This document shows positions 9,841 through 19,031 of a stretch of 64,000 nt of DNA, one piece after another. Origin of the DNA: Planctomycetota bacterium (GTDB lineage: Bacteria > Planctomycetota > Phycisphaerae > Phycisphaerales > Phycisphaeraceae); the NCBI GenBank assembly GCA_021413865.1, contig JAIOPN010000012.1, positions 1-64,000 of the forward strand, read 5' to 3'. Below the pieces are notes generated by a model. The model ran no database searches, was not told the DNA's origin, and saw nothing but the letters and a program-made list of their open reading frames with translations. The first letter of the stretch is position 1; every line of letters starts with the position of its first letter. Made by a program: the position numbers and the translations under genes.

Positions 9841-11427
9841 ATGAGTCAGACGGACCCCAATCAGAACGACGCGAAGGCCACCAACCCCTCGCAGGATGAG
9901 CAACTGGACCGCGAGGTAGCCGATGCGCTGGAAGGCAAGAGCGTCGAGGAGCTGATGAACGACGCCCCCGCGCCCCCCGCCGCGGGCGACGCCTCCGCCG
10001 GTGACGCCGAGTCACCCGCCGAGCCGCCCCGCATCGAGATGGAGCTTAAGCGCGGCCGCATCACCGCCATCCGCGACGACGACGTCTTCGTGGACCTCAC
10101 CGGCATCGACGCCAAGCACCAGGGCGTCGTGCCTCTCACCCAGTTCGAGCGCCCGCCCCGCCTGGGCTCCATCATGGACTTCGTTGTCGAGCGCATCGAC
10201 GAAAAAGAGGGCGTCGTCCACCTCTCCCGCGAGGGGGCCGTCACCCGCGGCACGTGGGACACACTCACCCGCGGCGCGATCATCGAGGCCCGCTGCACCG
10301 GCACCAACAAGGGGGGTCTCGAGCTCGAGATGGTCGGCGGCATCCGCGCCTTCATGCCCGCCAGCCAGGCGGACCTGCACCACATCGACAACCTCGAGAC
10401 CTTCGTCGGGCAGAAGCTCCACGCCATCGTCCACGAGATCGACCGCAAGGGCCGCAAGGTCATCATCTCCCGCCGCGCCTTCCTGGAAAAAGACCGCGCC
10501 GCCAAGCGCATCAAGCTCATGGCCGAGCTCGAGGTCGGCCAAACGCGCGAGGGCAAGGTCTCCAGCGTCGTCGAGTACGGCTGCTTCGTGGACCTGGGCG
10601 GGGTGGACGGCCTGGTCCACGTCAGCGACCTGAGCTACACCCACGTCAACAAGCCCGCCGATGTCGTGAAGGTCGGCCAAGACGTGACCGTCAAGGTCCT
10701 CAAGATCGACAAGGAAAAAGACCGCATCAGCCTGGGCCTCAAGCAGGTCGCGCCCGACCCCTGGGGCGGCGTGGGTGAGCGTCTTAAGCCCGGCTCGCAG
10801 GTCTCCGGCCGCGTCCTGCGCACCGCCGACTTCGGCGTGTTCATCGAGGTCGAACCCGGCATCGAGGGCCTGCTCCCCGCCAGTGAGATGTCGTGGAAAC
10901 GCCACGCCAAGCCCAGCGACCTGGTCAAGCCCGATGAGGTCCTCCGCCTGGCCGTGCTTGCCGTCGATCCCGCCAAGCGCCGCCTCACGCTGAGCCTCAA
11001 GCAGTCGCAGGGCGACCCGTGGGTCGGCGCGAGCCACACGTTCGCCCGCAACACCGTCGTTGAGGCGACCGTGCTGAGCACGACCGAGTTCGGCGCATTC
11101 ATGGAGCTGACACCGGGCGTCGAAGGCCTGGTGCATATTTCCGAGTTGGCGGACCGCCGCGTGAATACCGTGGAGGATGTCGTCAAGCCCGGCGAGAAGC
11201 ACCAGGTCCGCGTGCTGGAGGTGGACGAGGACAACCGCCGCATCCGCCTCTCGATCAAGGCCGTGAAGGAACCGCTCCCCGAGGCCGCCCCGGCCGCGAA
11301 GGCGAGCGACGACAAGAAACCCGCCGCCGCCCCCGCCAAGGCCGGCAAGCCCAAGGCCAACCCGAACCTCAAGGGTGGCATCGCCCACGCCAGCCTGGGC
11401 ACGGGCCTGGGCCAGTTGAAACTCTGA
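9841..11427 (+). CDS. rpsA: S1 RNA-binding domain protein (ribosomal protein S1-like)
   Basis: 528 residues with five S1 repeats. Recognisable cores are [15 protein letters not shown], then an [15 protein letters not shown] copy, then [34 protein letters not shown] and [17 protein letters not shown]. The N-terminus (first ~60 residues) is acidic and low-complexity, the C-terminus Ala/Lys/Pro-rich. The number and order of repeats fit bacterial S1, which binds mRNA on the 30S subunit. ATG at 9841 is used; GGAG sits only two bases upstream and a better GGAGG lies 20 bases away, so the start is slightly uncertain. It ends in a strong terminator. Confidence 0.88.
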   Translation: MSQTDPNQNDAKATNPSQDEQLDREVADALEGKSVEELMNDAPAPPAAGDASAGDAESPAEPPRIEMELKRGRITAIRDDDVFVDLTGIDAKHQGVVPLTQFERPPRLGSIMDFVVERIDEKEGVVHLSREGAVTRGTWDTLTRGAIIEARCTGTNKGGLELEMVGGIRAFMPASQADLHHIDNLETFVGQKLHAIVHEIDRKGRKVIISRRAFLEKDRAAKRIKLMAELEVGQTREGKVSSVVEYGCFVDLGGVDGLVHVSDLSYTHVNKPADVVKVGQDVTVKVLKIDKEKDRISLGLKQVAPDPWGGVGERLKPGSQVSGRVLRTADFGVFIEVEPGIEGLLPASEMSWKRHAKPSDLVKPDEVLRLAVLAVDPAKRRLTLSLKQSQGDPWVGASHTFARNTVVEATVLSTTEFGAFMELTPGVEGLVHISELADRRVNTVEDVVKPGEKHQVRVLEVDEDNRRIRLSIKAVKEPLPEAAPAAKASDDKKPAAAPAKAGKPKANPNLKGGIAHASLGTGLGQLKL

Positions 11428-11465
11428 TCCGCTCCCGACGCGGGATCGGCAAATGCATCTTCAAG

Positions 11466-11502
11466 CCGGGGCTTCCGTCCGCGGGAGACCCGGATTTTTT
11501 TT
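11466..11502 (+). terminator. Rho-independent terminator of the S1 gene
   Basis: Stem CCGGG-CTTCC / GGGAG-CCCGG with a one-base bulge each side and a 6-nt loop, followed at once by eight T residues. It lies 40 bp after the S1 stop codon. Confidence 0.85.
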
Positions 11503-11527
11503 GGACCGGCCCCGGATCGCACGCTGA

Positions 11528-12790
11528 ATGCCCACCGACCTCGACATCGCGATCATCGGCGCGGGCGCCGCGGGCCTGATGGCCTCCATCTTCGCCGGAC
11601 GCAGTGCCGCCTCACCCGGTGCTCTCCAGATCGCCGCGCTCGACGGCGCCGCGAAAATCGGCGCGAAAATCCTCGTCGCCGGCGGTGGGCGCTGCAACGT
11701 CACCCACGACGTGGTCACGCCCGACGATTTCTTCGGCGGCAACCGCAACCAGGTCACCAAGGTCCTACGGAGCTTCACGGCGGAGAACACCGTCGCATTC
11801 TTCGAGGAACTCGGCGTCACGCTCAAACGCGAGGAGACCGGCAAGCTCTTCCCCACCACCGACGACGCCCAGACCGTCCTCGACGCCCTGCTCCGCGCCG
11901 CCGGTGAGGCCCGTGCCGAGCTGCGCGTCGGCTGCCGCGTGGAGCGTGTCGATCGCGGCGGCGACGCCTTCGTCATCACCACCTCACTGGGCGAGCTCAC
12001 GGCCCGCCGCGTCGTCCTCGCCACCGGTGGCAAGAGCCTGCCCAAGACCGGCAGCGACGGCCACGGCTACACGATCGCCCAATCCCTCGGCCACACCGTC
12101 ACCGCCACCACGCCCGCCCTCGTCCCGCTCGTCCTCCCCAAGGGCCATTGGCTCACCACGCTCTCGGGCCTGAGCCTGCCCGTCGAGCTCACGCTCTCCT
12201 CCGCCAGCGGCAAGGTCCTCCGCCGCGACTCAGGCCCCATGCTGCTCACGCACTTCGGCCTCAGCGGTCCGGTCGTGCTCGACATCAGCCGCCACTGGGT
12301 CGCCGAGCACGCGAGCGACCCCGCCTGCCGCCTCACCGCCAACCTGCTGCCCGACGACGACTTCAACAGCCTCGATCACCGGTTGCAGAAGAGCACGCAT
12401 TCGCAACCGCGCACGCCGGTCATCGCCGTGCTCCGCCGATTGCTGCCCGATCGTCTCGCCGTCCTCCTGCTCGCGCGGCACGCCACGATTGATCCCGCGC
12501 TGCCGATGGCACAACTCAGCAAGGAGGACCGCCGCGCCTTGGCGCACGCGCTGACCGCCCTGCCGCTGCCCGTCGAGCGCGACCGCGGCTACCTCTTCGC
12601 CGAGGTCACCGCCGGCGGCGTGCCGCTGTCGGAAGTTGACGTGAGCACGATGGCCTCGCGCCGCTGTCCCGGTTTATTCCTGTGCGGCGAGGTGCTCGAC
12701 GTGGACGGGCGGATCGGCGGGTACAACTTCCAGTGGGCCTGGGCCAGTGGCCGTCTCGCGGGGATCCACGCGGTTAAATCCCTGTTGTAG
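11528..12790 (+). CDS. NAD(P)/FAD-dependent oxidoreductase, BaiN/HI0933 family
   Basis: 420-residue flavoprotein. The dinucleotide-binding motif IIGAGAAGLMASIFAGR spans residues 8-24, and the family signature GGGRCNVTH is near residue 57. A second conserved region with ATGGKSLPKTGSDGHGY and the C-terminal FLCGEVLDVDGRIGGYNFQWA complete the HI0933-like pattern. The family includes BaiN (bile acid 3-oxo reduction) but most members lack an assigned substrate, so no gene symbol is given. ATG at 11528 is close behind the S1 terminator. Confidence 0.9.
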   Translation: MPTDLDIAIIGAGAAGLMASIFAGRSAASPGALQIAALDGAAKIGAKILVAGGGRCNVTHDVVTPDDFFGGNRNQVTKVLRSFTAENTVAFFEELGVTLKREETGKLFPTTDDAQTVLDALLRAAGEARAELRVGCRVERVDRGGDAFVITTSLGELTARRVVLATGGKSLPKTGSDGHGYTIAQSLGHTVTATTPALVPLVLPKGHWLTTLSGLSLPVELTLSSASGKVLRRDSGPMLLTHFGLSGPVVLDISRHWVAEHASDPACRLTANLLPDDDFNSLDHRLQKSTHSQPRTPVIAVLRRLLPDRLAVLLLARHATIDPALPMAQLSKEDRRALAHALTALPLPVERDRGYLFAEVTAGGVPLSEVDVSTMASRRCPGLFLCGEVLDVDGRIGGYNFQWAWASGRLAGIHAVKSLL

Positions 12791-12918
12791 CGGCGGACCG
12801 ATCGCGCCGGATCGCCGGGTTTCGCGTTATTTCAGACCACAGATACACTCATCAAACGTCGACCCAACGCCCCGCGCACCGCCGGGCATGAAACCCACGA
12901 GACGAAACGTCACCTCTG

Positions 12919-13554
12919 ATGCGCCGCAGCCTGCCCAACCAGATCACCGTCCTCCGCCTCGTGCTGGCGTGCGTCTTTTTCATCGTGCTCAACCTCTACC
13001 GTTACCCGCACGAGTGCCACGCCGCGCTGCCCTGGGCGATCGCGATCTTTCTCCTGGCGGTGGCCACCGACTGGCTGGACGGCCACCTCGCCCGCCTCTG
13101 GAAGGCGGAGAGCACCTTCGGCCGGATCATGGACCCCTTCTGCGATAAAGTGCTCATCATCGGCGCATTCGTCTATCTCTCGGGCCCGCGTTTCGTGGAC
13201 CCCAACGCCGTGATCGAGGAGCGCTTCTTCACGATGATCAGCGGCGTCTATCCGTGGATGGTGGCCATCATTCTCGCACGCGAGCTGCTGGTCACGAATA
13301 TCCGCGGCGAGATGGAGGACTTGGGCGTGAAGTTCGGCGCCAGCCTCTGGGGCAAGCTCAAGATGATCCTGCAATCGACGGCGGTCCCGGTCGTGCTGCT
13401 GCTCGTCGCGATGGACCCGCACAGGCGGGGCCATGAGTGGATGGCCGTCACGCGTGACGTGTTGGTTTACACGACGGTGGTCGTCACCGTCCTGAGCGGG
13501 GTTCCCTACATCGTCAACGCCGCCCGCGCGCTGCGCGGCAAGACCACGGCGTAA
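12919..13554 (+). CDS. pgsA: CDP-alcohol phosphatidyltransferase (PgsA-like)
   Basis: 211-residue integral membrane enzyme. The CDP-alcohol phosphotransferase motif DG-x2-AR-x8-G-x3-D-x3-D is intact as DGHLARLWKAESTFGRIMDP followed by FCDK. Four to five hydrophobic segments follow the usual PgsA arrangement. The best match is CDP-diacylglycerol-glycerol-3-phosphate phosphatidyltransferase, the first committed step to phosphatidylglycerol, because of the N-terminal NQITVLRL start typical of PgsA. Substrate specificity within the superfamily is inferred. Confidence 0.85.
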   Translation: MRRSLPNQITVLRLVLACVFFIVLNLYRYPHECHAALPWAIAIFLLAVATDWLDGHLARLWKAESTFGRIMDPFCDKVLIIGAFVYLSGPRFVDPNAVIEERFFTMISGVYPWMVAIILARELLVTNIRGEMEDLGVKFGASLWGKLKMILQSTAVPVVLLLVAMDPHRRGHEWMAVTRDVLVYTTVVVTVLSGVPYIVNAARALRGKTTA

Positions 13555-13585
13555 CCTGATTCAATCCGCAACGGAGAGACACGAT

Positions 13586-15085
13586 ATGAGCCGGACGGGA
13601 TGCGTGGCGTTTGACCTTGGCGCGGAATCGGGGCGTGCGATCCTGGCGGTGCTGGAGGGCGATCGGCTGGAGATCGCCGAGGTGCACCGCTTCGCGAACC
13701 TGCCGCAACTCCTCCCCAGCGGGCTGCACTGGAGCCTCGTCGAGCTCTGGGGCAACCTCATCGAGGGCCTGCGCCGCGCCGGCCGCGCCGCCGAGGAACG
13801 CGGTGTCTCGCTGGTCAGCGTGGGCGTGGACACCTGGGGCGTGGACTTCGGCCTGGTCGGGAAATCCGGCCAGCTGCTCGGCCTGCCTTTCGCCTACCGC
13901 GACGCACGCAACATCCCAGCCATGAAGCGCACCATCCGCAGGCTCACCGCCAAGACGATCTACGACGCGACCGGCATCCAATTCATGCAGTTCAACACGC
14001 TCTTCCAGCTCGTCGCCCAGCACGCGGCCGAGCCCGGCGTGCTCAAACAGAGCAAACGCATGCTCATGCTCCCCGACCTGCTGCACTACTTCCTGAGTGG
14101 GAAAATGGTTAACGAGGCGACCATCGCCTCGACGACGCAGATGATCGACCCGCGCAACGGTAAGTGGGCCGTCAAGATGATCCGCAAGGCGGGCGTGCCG
14201 ACGCACATGCTCGTGAAGACGACGCCGGCCGGCAGTGTGATCGGCAAACTCTCGCGCCCCATCGCTCAGGAGGCGGGCGTGTCAGCGGACATCAAGGTGA
14301 TCGTCCCGGGCAGCCACGACACCGCCAGCGCCGTCGCCGCCGTGCCCGTCGATGAGGCCACGAGCGAGCCGTGGGCCTACCTGTCGAGCGGGACGTGGTC
14401 ACTGATGGGCGCGGAGCTGGACAAGCCGATCGTGAGCGAGGCCACGCACAAGGCGGCCTTTACCAACGAGGGCGGGGTCGGCGGGAAGATCCGCTTCCTC
14501 AAGAACATCGCGGGGCTCTGGCTCGTGCAGGAATGCCGCCGCGACTTCGCTCGGCGTGGGCAGGAGTTCACCTACCAGCAGCTCATGGACATGGCCGCGC
14601 AGGCGGAACCGTTCCGGACACTCGTCGATCCCAACCACGGCCCGTTTGCCACGCCCGGCGACATGCCCGCAAAAATCACCGCCTTCGCAAAGGCGACCAA
14701 CCAGCCCGCGCCGACCACGCCCGGCCAGTTCGTTCGCTGCTGCCTCGAAAGCCTGTCGATGGCGTATCGACACACGCTTGCGACACTCGACGGATTGCTT
14801 GGCCGCAAGACCCGCGTGCTGCACATCGTCGGCGGCGGCGGGCAGAACCTCCTGCTCAACCAGATGACCGCCGACGCCACGGGCATCCGCGTGATCGTCG
14901 GGCCGTTCGAGGCGACGGCGATCGGCAATGCGCTCGCCCAAGGCATCGGCTCGAAACAGGTGCGCGACCTGGCGCACCTGCGCGCGATCGTGCGGGCATC
15001 GTTCAACCCGATCACCTATGAGCCCGTAAACGCCCGGGCATCCGCGGCGCAGGCGGAACGGTTTGAAGGGTTGATGGGGAAGTAA
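13586..15085 (+). CDS. rhaB: Rhamnulokinase-like FGGY sugar kinase
   Basis: 499-residue FGGY-family kinase. The N-terminal phosphate motif is FDLGAESGRAIL (residues 9-20), DTWGVDFGLV follows, and the C-terminal nucleotide-binding tract reads HIVGGGGQNLLLNQMTAD. These are closest to RhaB (L-rhamnulose kinase), with the AESGR pattern and LPDLLHYFLSGK. The start at 13586 has GGAGAG seven bases upstream. No isomerase or aldolase of the rhamnose pathway is adjacent, so the sugar is inferred. Confidence 0.88.
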   Translation: MSRTGCVAFDLGAESGRAILAVLEGDRLEIAEVHRFANLPQLLPSGLHWSLVELWGNLIEGLRRAGRAAEERGVSLVSVGVDTWGVDFGLVGKSGQLLGLPFAYRDARNIPAMKRTIRRLTAKTIYDATGIQFMQFNTLFQLVAQHAAEPGVLKQSKRMLMLPDLLHYFLSGKMVNEATIASTTQMIDPRNGKWAVKMIRKAGVPTHMLVKTTPAGSVIGKLSRPIAQEAGVSADIKVIVPGSHDTASAVAAVPVDEATSEPWAYLSSGTWSLMGAELDKPIVSEATHKAAFTNEGGVGGKIRFLKNIAGLWLVQECRRDFARRGQEFTYQQLMDMAAQAEPFRTLVDPNHGPFATPGDMPAKITAFAKATNQPAPTTPGQFVRCCLESLSMAYRHTLATLDGLLGRKTRVLHIVGGGGQNLLLNQMTADATGIRVIVGPFEATAIGNALAQGIGSKQVRDLAHLRAIVRASFNPITYEPVNARASAAQAERFEGLMGK

Positions 15086-15090
15086 GTCTT

Positions 15091-15270
15091 CCCCTCTCCC
15101 CCCGGGAGAGGGTGGCGCGTCCGCGAGCCGGTTGAGGGGACCTTCAGCCTGCTAGAACCTTCGCTCGCGCGACAGTCCGTGTAATCATCCGTGTTATCTC
15201 ATACCCCAGCCGGCCGTGTGTCCCCTCACCCGTCGGCGAGGACGCCGACACCCTCTCCCGGGGGAGAGGG
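15091..15270. repeat. Imperfect 50-bp inverted repeat (REP/BIME-like)
   Basis: Two related 50-bp arms, 15091-15140 and 15221-15270, face each other between convergent genes. Each arm has a self-complementary head (ctctccccccgggagag and ctctcccgggggagag) and a second tract (gagccggttgagggga versus the complement of tcccctcacccgtcggcg). The heads and tails are conserved and the middle diverges, as in bacterial REP-type palindromic elements. The second arm abuts the stop codon of the next gene. It could also act as a bidirectional terminator. Confidence 0.7.
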
Positions 15271-15271
15271 A

Positions 15272-16006
15272 TCAAGGGGATTTTTTCGCGCCGACGTGGG
15301 TCATGTGCGTCCCCTGCTCGGGCGTGAAGGTCTTGGCGTTTTTGCCGACGTAATGGCAGATGAAGCTGCGGCGGAAGCGGTCGGTGGTGACGTTCGGGTG
15401 CGAGCCGTGGATGCACTTGCCGTGGAAGAACAACACGTCGCCGGCTTTCATATCGACACCGAGCTCGCGGGCACCGGCCGGGAGTTTCGTCTGCCCGCCG
15501 GTGAACGATTTGCTGATGTCCGCCGCTTCGACGGGCATCATGCCGAGCTTGTGTGAACCGGGGATCACGACCATCTGGCCGTTGGCGCGGTCCGCGTCGT
15601 CCAGCGCGACCCAGACCCCGATGAGCGGGTCGATGGTGATGTACTGCTGGTCCTGGTGCAGCGCCTGCCCGCGTGCGCCGGGCGGCTTGTAATAAAGCAT
15701 CGTCTGGTTCAGCACCGGCTCGTCGTCGATGAGCTGCTGCACGGCCGCCAGCACGCCCGGCACCGACGCCCACTCGGCGCTCGGTTTGTCCCACGGGTGC
15801 ATCTGGATCGGCCGCGGGTATTTGTTCAACGGGTCCGCGGGGTTTGCCGGGTCGCCGCCCATCACGCTCTTGCTCGGGTGCTCGAGGTCGTTCATAGCCA
15901 TGTAGTGAGCGACCATGCGCCGTACGGTGGCGGCGTCGAACAGGCCAGAAACGACGAGGAAACCCTGATCGTGGTACTGCCTGATCTGCGCGGGCGCGAG
16001 TTTCAT
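15272..16006 (-). CDS. Phytanoyl-CoA dioxygenase (PhyH) family protein
   Basis: 244-residue Fe(II)/2-oxoglutarate-dependent oxygenase. The iron ligands are H117 and D119 (LHQDQQYI) and distal H199 (KCIHGSHPN); a downstream FRRSFICHY supplies the Arg expected for 2-oxoglutarate. Start MKLAPAQI at 16006 was preferred over an upstream start because GGAG lies seven bases before it and PhyH proteins begin with the 'xYxxxGFLVV' strand. It is the last gene of a minus-strand run, 25 bp after cysS. Substrate unknown. Confidence 0.88.
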   Translation of the reverse strand: MKLAPAQIRQYHDQGFLVVSGLFDAATVRRMVAHYMAMNDLEHPSKSVMGGDPANPADPLNKYPRPIQMHPWDKPSAEWASVPGVLAAVQQLIDDEPVLNQTMLYYKPPGARGQALHQDQQYITIDPLIGVWVALDDADRANGQMVVIPGSHKLGMMPVEAADISKSFTGGQTKLPAGARELGVDMKAGDVLFFHGKCIHGSHPNVTTDRFRRSFICHYVGKNAKTFTPEQGTHMTHVGAKKSP

Positions 16007-16031
16007 GCCAAATCTCCGGAGGAGACGATCG

Positions 16032-17531
16032 CTAGATAAGTTTACGCCGCACCGTTGTACCAGCGGTCTTGGACGTGAGGACCTCATAGCCGGCGTCTTG
16101 CAGTTCCTTACGGATACGATCGGCGGCGGCGAAATCCTTGGAAGCCCGCGCGGCGTCGAGCGATTTGCACAGCTCCGCGGTGTTGTCATCGCCCGACCCG
16201 GCCGCAGACGGCGAGACGCGTAGCACGTTCAGCACCGAATCGACGCGCCGCAACACGGCCAGCGATTGCGCGGGGTCGTCGTGCACCTCGCCAAGCCACT
16301 TGAACACGACGCCGAGCGCCCCGCTGACATTGAGGTCATCCGCGAGCGCGGCAAGGAAATCATCGATGACCGGGTGCGACACCGAGGTCGGCGCTTGCCC
16401 CCCCGCCTTCTCGAACTGCGCCGCCGCCTCACGCAGCCGCCGCACCGCGCTGGCGGAATCCTCCAGCCCCTTCATCGTGAAGTTCATGTTGCTGCGGTAG
16501 TGCGCCTTGAGCAGTTCAAACCGGATCACCGCGGGATCCACGCCCTTGGCGATCAGGTCGCGCACGGTGAAGAAGTTCCCCTTGCTCTTGGACATCTTCT
16601 CCCCCTCGACGAGCAGGAAGCGCGTGTGCATCCAGAAGCGGGAGAAGGAGGGCTTGCCGGTCGCGCCGCAGCTCTGGGCGATCTCGCACTCGTGGTGGGG
16701 GAAGATGTTGTCCTCGCCGCCGGTGTGGATGTCGAGGGTCTCGCGGCCGGTGAGTTCCATCGCCATCGCGGAGCACTCGATGTGCCAGCCGGGGTAGCCC
16801 ACGCCCCAGGGGGATTCCCACTTCATGATGTGGGACTTGTCGGGCTTCCAGAGCAGGAAATCGGCCGGGTGTTTCTTGACGGCCTGGTGCTGGTCGTCGA
16901 TCCGGCCACCCGCGCCGGTGCGGAGGCGGTCGAGAGTGTTGCCCGAGAGCTTGCCGTAGTCGGGGAAACTCTGCACGTCGTAGTAAACCGCGCCGTCGGA
17001 GCCGACGTAGGCGTGGCGGTTCTCGACGAGTTGGAGGATGAGCTTCATCATCTTGCCGACGTGGTCGGTGGCGCGGGGCATGTTGAGCGGGATGTTCGAG
17101 CCGTTCGGGGGATCGGATGCGATCTTCAGGCCCAGGGCGCGGGCGTCCTCGATGAAGGCGTTGATGTAGAACCGTGCGACCTGGTACGGGTCGTCGGGGT
17201 TGGTGACGTCGCCGGCGGTGAGCTTGCCGGATTTCTTCGCCTCCTTGAGCCGGCGGGCCGCGACCTGCATCTTGTCCTCACCCCCGCCGTCGGCGACCTG
17301 GTCATCGGTCATGTGGCCCACGTCGGTCAGGTTCATCACCTGGTGGACCTCGTATCCGGCCAACTCGAGAAAGCGGCGCAGCACGTCGGCGAAAACGAAC
17401 GCGCGGAAGTTTCCGATGTGGGCGAAGTCATAAACCGTCGGCCCGCAGTTGTACATGTACACGTGCGGCGGATCGATCGGCGCGAAGGGTTCACGCTTGT
17501 GCGTGAGGGTGTTGTAGAACTGGATGTCCAT
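16032..17531 (-). CDS. cysS: Cysteinyl-tRNA synthetase
   Basis: 499-residue class I aminoacyl-tRNA synthetase charging tRNA-Cys. The HIGH motif is present as HIGNF (about residues 38-42), the first zinc cysteine in YNCGPTVYD (residue 29), the remaining zinc ligands in [13 protein letters not shown] and [11 protein letters not shown], and the KMSKS loop as KMSKSKGN near residue 312. The spacing to KMSKS is somewhat longer than in E. coli CysS, reflecting an insertion in the connecting region. It sits between ybeY and the PhyH gene. Confidence 0.95.
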   Translation of the reverse strand: MDIQFYNTLTHKREPFAPIDPPHVYMYNCGPTVYDFAHIGNFRAFVFADVLRRFLELAGYEVHQVMNLTDVGHMTDDQVADGGGEDKMQVAARRLKEAKKSGKLTAGDVTNPDDPYQVARFYINAFIEDARALGLKIASDPPNGSNIPLNMPRATDHVGKMMKLILQLVENRHAYVGSDGAVYYDVQSFPDYGKLSGNTLDRLRTGAGGRIDDQHQAVKKHPADFLLWKPDKSHIMKWESPWGVGYPGWHIECSAMAMELTGRETLDIHTGGEDNIFPHHECEIAQSCGATGKPSFSRFWMHTRFLLVEGEKMSKSKGNFFTVRDLIAKGVDPAVIRFELLKAHYRSNMNFTMKGLEDSASAVRRLREAAAQFEKAGGQAPTSVSHPVIDDFLAALADDLNVSGALGVVFKWLGEVHDDPAQSLAVLRRVDSVLNVLRVSPSAAGSGDDNTAELCKSLDAARASKDFAAADRIRKELQDAGYEVLTSKTAGTTVRRKLI

Positions 17532-17590
17532 GTGGGGGGATTGTAGTGGAGGAAATCGGGGAGGAGGAGAAAAGGCAAAGCCGCGAGCGG

Positions 17591-18100
17591 CTAGGAGCGG
17601 TAGATGGGGCCGATACCGATTTTTGCGAGCAGTTCGTCCTCGCGGCGGTGCATGAGGGCGGCGGCCTTCACGGCGTGGTCGTCGTGACCCACGAGGTGGA
17701 GCATGCCGTGCACGATGTAGAGGAGCAGTTCATCCTCGACCGAGTGGCCGCGTACCTTGGCCTGACGCGCGGCCTCGTCGATGCAGATGACCAGGTCGGC
17801 CTCCAGGACCGCGCGGGGGTCCGACGGGGCGGGCCGGAGGTCGAAGGTGAGCACGTCGGTCGTGCCCTTGACGCCGGTGTGCTGGACGTGAAGTCCGCTC
17901 ATGAGCGCGTCGTCGGCGATGGCGACGGCGACGCTCCCGCGCGGCAGCTTCGCAAGTTTCGCAAGTGCGACGGCGTGCTTGCGGAGCCGACGCATCATGG
18001 GCTCGCCGACACCCTTGGCCCGGGCGTGCAGCGTGACGCGGCAGCGCGGGGCGGCGCGGCGTGGTTTGGTACGAGGGGATTTTTTGCGGGATGCGGGCAT
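17591..18100 (-). CDS. ybeY: Endoribonuclease YbeY (rRNA maturation factor)
   Basis: 169 residues with the single-zinc signature [12 protein letters not shown] (H-x3-H-x5-H) in the C-terminal third. TDVLTFDL and [15 protein letters not shown] before it match the UPF0054 fold. YbeY acts in 16S rRNA 3' end processing and ribosome quality control. The N-terminal ~20 residues are Lys/Arg-rich and atypical. The gene is 7 bp downstream of the RsbW-type kinase gene, so the two are likely cotranscribed. Confidence 0.92.
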   Translation of the reverse strand: MPASRKKSPRTKPRRAAPRCRVTLHARAKGVGEPMMRRLRKHAVALAKLAKLPRGSVAVAIADDALMSGLHVQHTGVKGTTDVLTFDLRPAPSDPRAVLEADLVICIDEAARQAKVRGHSVEDELLLYIVHGMLHLVGHDDHAVKAAALMHRREDELLAKIGIGPIYRS

Positions 18101-18107
18101 GGGCGGC

Positions 18108-18524
18108 TTACGCCCGCTCCGGCAGCTTGCAGTTGCGTTCTTTGACGAGCGTGACGCAGTTGCCGCGGTCGTTGAAGGAGACGTGGGTCATGTACGCCCT
18201 CATGAGCATCACGCCACGGCCGTGCGGGCACTCGAGGTTTTCGTCCAGCGTCGGGTCGGGCACCTTGTCGGGCTTGAACCCGGGGCCCTCGTCGCACACG
18301 GTGATGGAGACCGCCTTTTCGGTGATGTCGTACTGGACGCCGATGTGCTTGGAAGCGTCGTCGCGGTTGCCGTGGTGGATGGCATTGCTCAGGGCCTCGT
18401 CCAGCGCCAATCGGATGGCGAAACAGGCGCTGTCGCTGTAGCCCGAGGCGCGTGCGTCGGCGATGACCTGATCGTGGACCCGCGCGGCCTCTGCGAGCTT
18501 GCTGGGGATCGACAGCTTCTTCAT
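18108..18524 (-). CDS. RsbW-type serine kinase / anti-sigma factor
   Basis: 138-residue GHKL ATPase of the RsbW/SpoIIAB family. The N box is LALDEALSNAIHHGN, followed by a G1 box with CDEGPGFKPD and a G2-like GRGVMLMRAYMTHVSF. Such proteins phosphorylate a STAS-domain antagonist or sequester a sigma factor. The STAS gene lies directly upstream in the same orientation (61 bp), so the two probably form a partner-switching pair. No sigma factor gene is adjacent. Confidence 0.88.
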   Translation of the reverse strand: MKKLSIPSKLAEAARVHDQVIADARASGYSDSACFAIRLALDEALSNAIHHGNRDDASKHIGVQYDITEKAVSITVCDEGPGFKPDKVPDPTLDENLECPHGRGVMLMRAYMTHVSFNDRGNCVTLVKERNCKLPERA

Positions 18525-18585
18525 CGGAGATTCACCGCGCCGCGGTCGCGGCCTTCTCGCCCGGGCGTGTCCTAAACCCCTCGCT

Positions 18586-18942
18586 TCACTTGAAGCTGCT
18601 CAGAGCCTTCTCGGCCGTGTCGAATATCTGGAAGAGCTTGTTCAGCTTGGTGATGACGAACACCTCGTAGATCTGCGGGTCGATGTTCGACAGCCGGAGC
18701 TGGCCTTCCTTCTGGCGGACCTTGTTGTTGATGGTGATCAGCGTGCCCAGCGCCGCGGACGAGAGGTGCTCGACGTTGGCGAAGCTGATGAGGACCTTGG
18801 GGTTGCCCGATCGGTCGATGACCTGGGCGATCTCCTCGCCGATCTGCTGGATCAGCGCTTCCTCGAGGATGTTCTTGTCGAGGAACTCGATCCGGATGAT
18901 ATCCCGGTCACGCTGGATCAGGAGGTGTGAGTCCTTGGCCAT
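18586..18942 (-). CDS. STAS-domain anti-sigma factor antagonist
   Basis: 118-residue single STAS domain. The phospho-acceptor loop is VEHLSSAALGTL with candidate Ser61/Ser62, in the position of SpoIIAA Ser58. MAKDSHLL at 18942 is taken as start because GAGGAG lies seven bases upstream; an earlier in-frame start at 18972 has no such site. Its role is inferred from adjacency to the RsbW-type kinase: the unphosphorylated form would bind the kinase. Confidence 0.88.
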   Translation of the reverse strand: MAKDSHLLIQRDRDIIRIEFLDKNILEEALIQQIGEEIAQVIDRSGNPKVLISFANVEHLSSAALGTLITINNKVRQKEGQLRLSNIDPQIYEVFVITKLNKLFQIFDTAEKALSSFK

Positions 18943-19031
18943 CGGGCGTCTCCTCGCGGAAAAAACCTGCAACGGAACAACCGGAATCTAGTCCGCTGCG
19001 CGCGAAATTGCAACGGCGCGCCGCCGGCGGG

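Noticed and set aside
10012-11388. 458-codon open frame antisense to the S1 gene
   Set aside because: Long antisense frames arise everywhere here because third positions are G/C-rich; the sense frame has five clear S1 domains.
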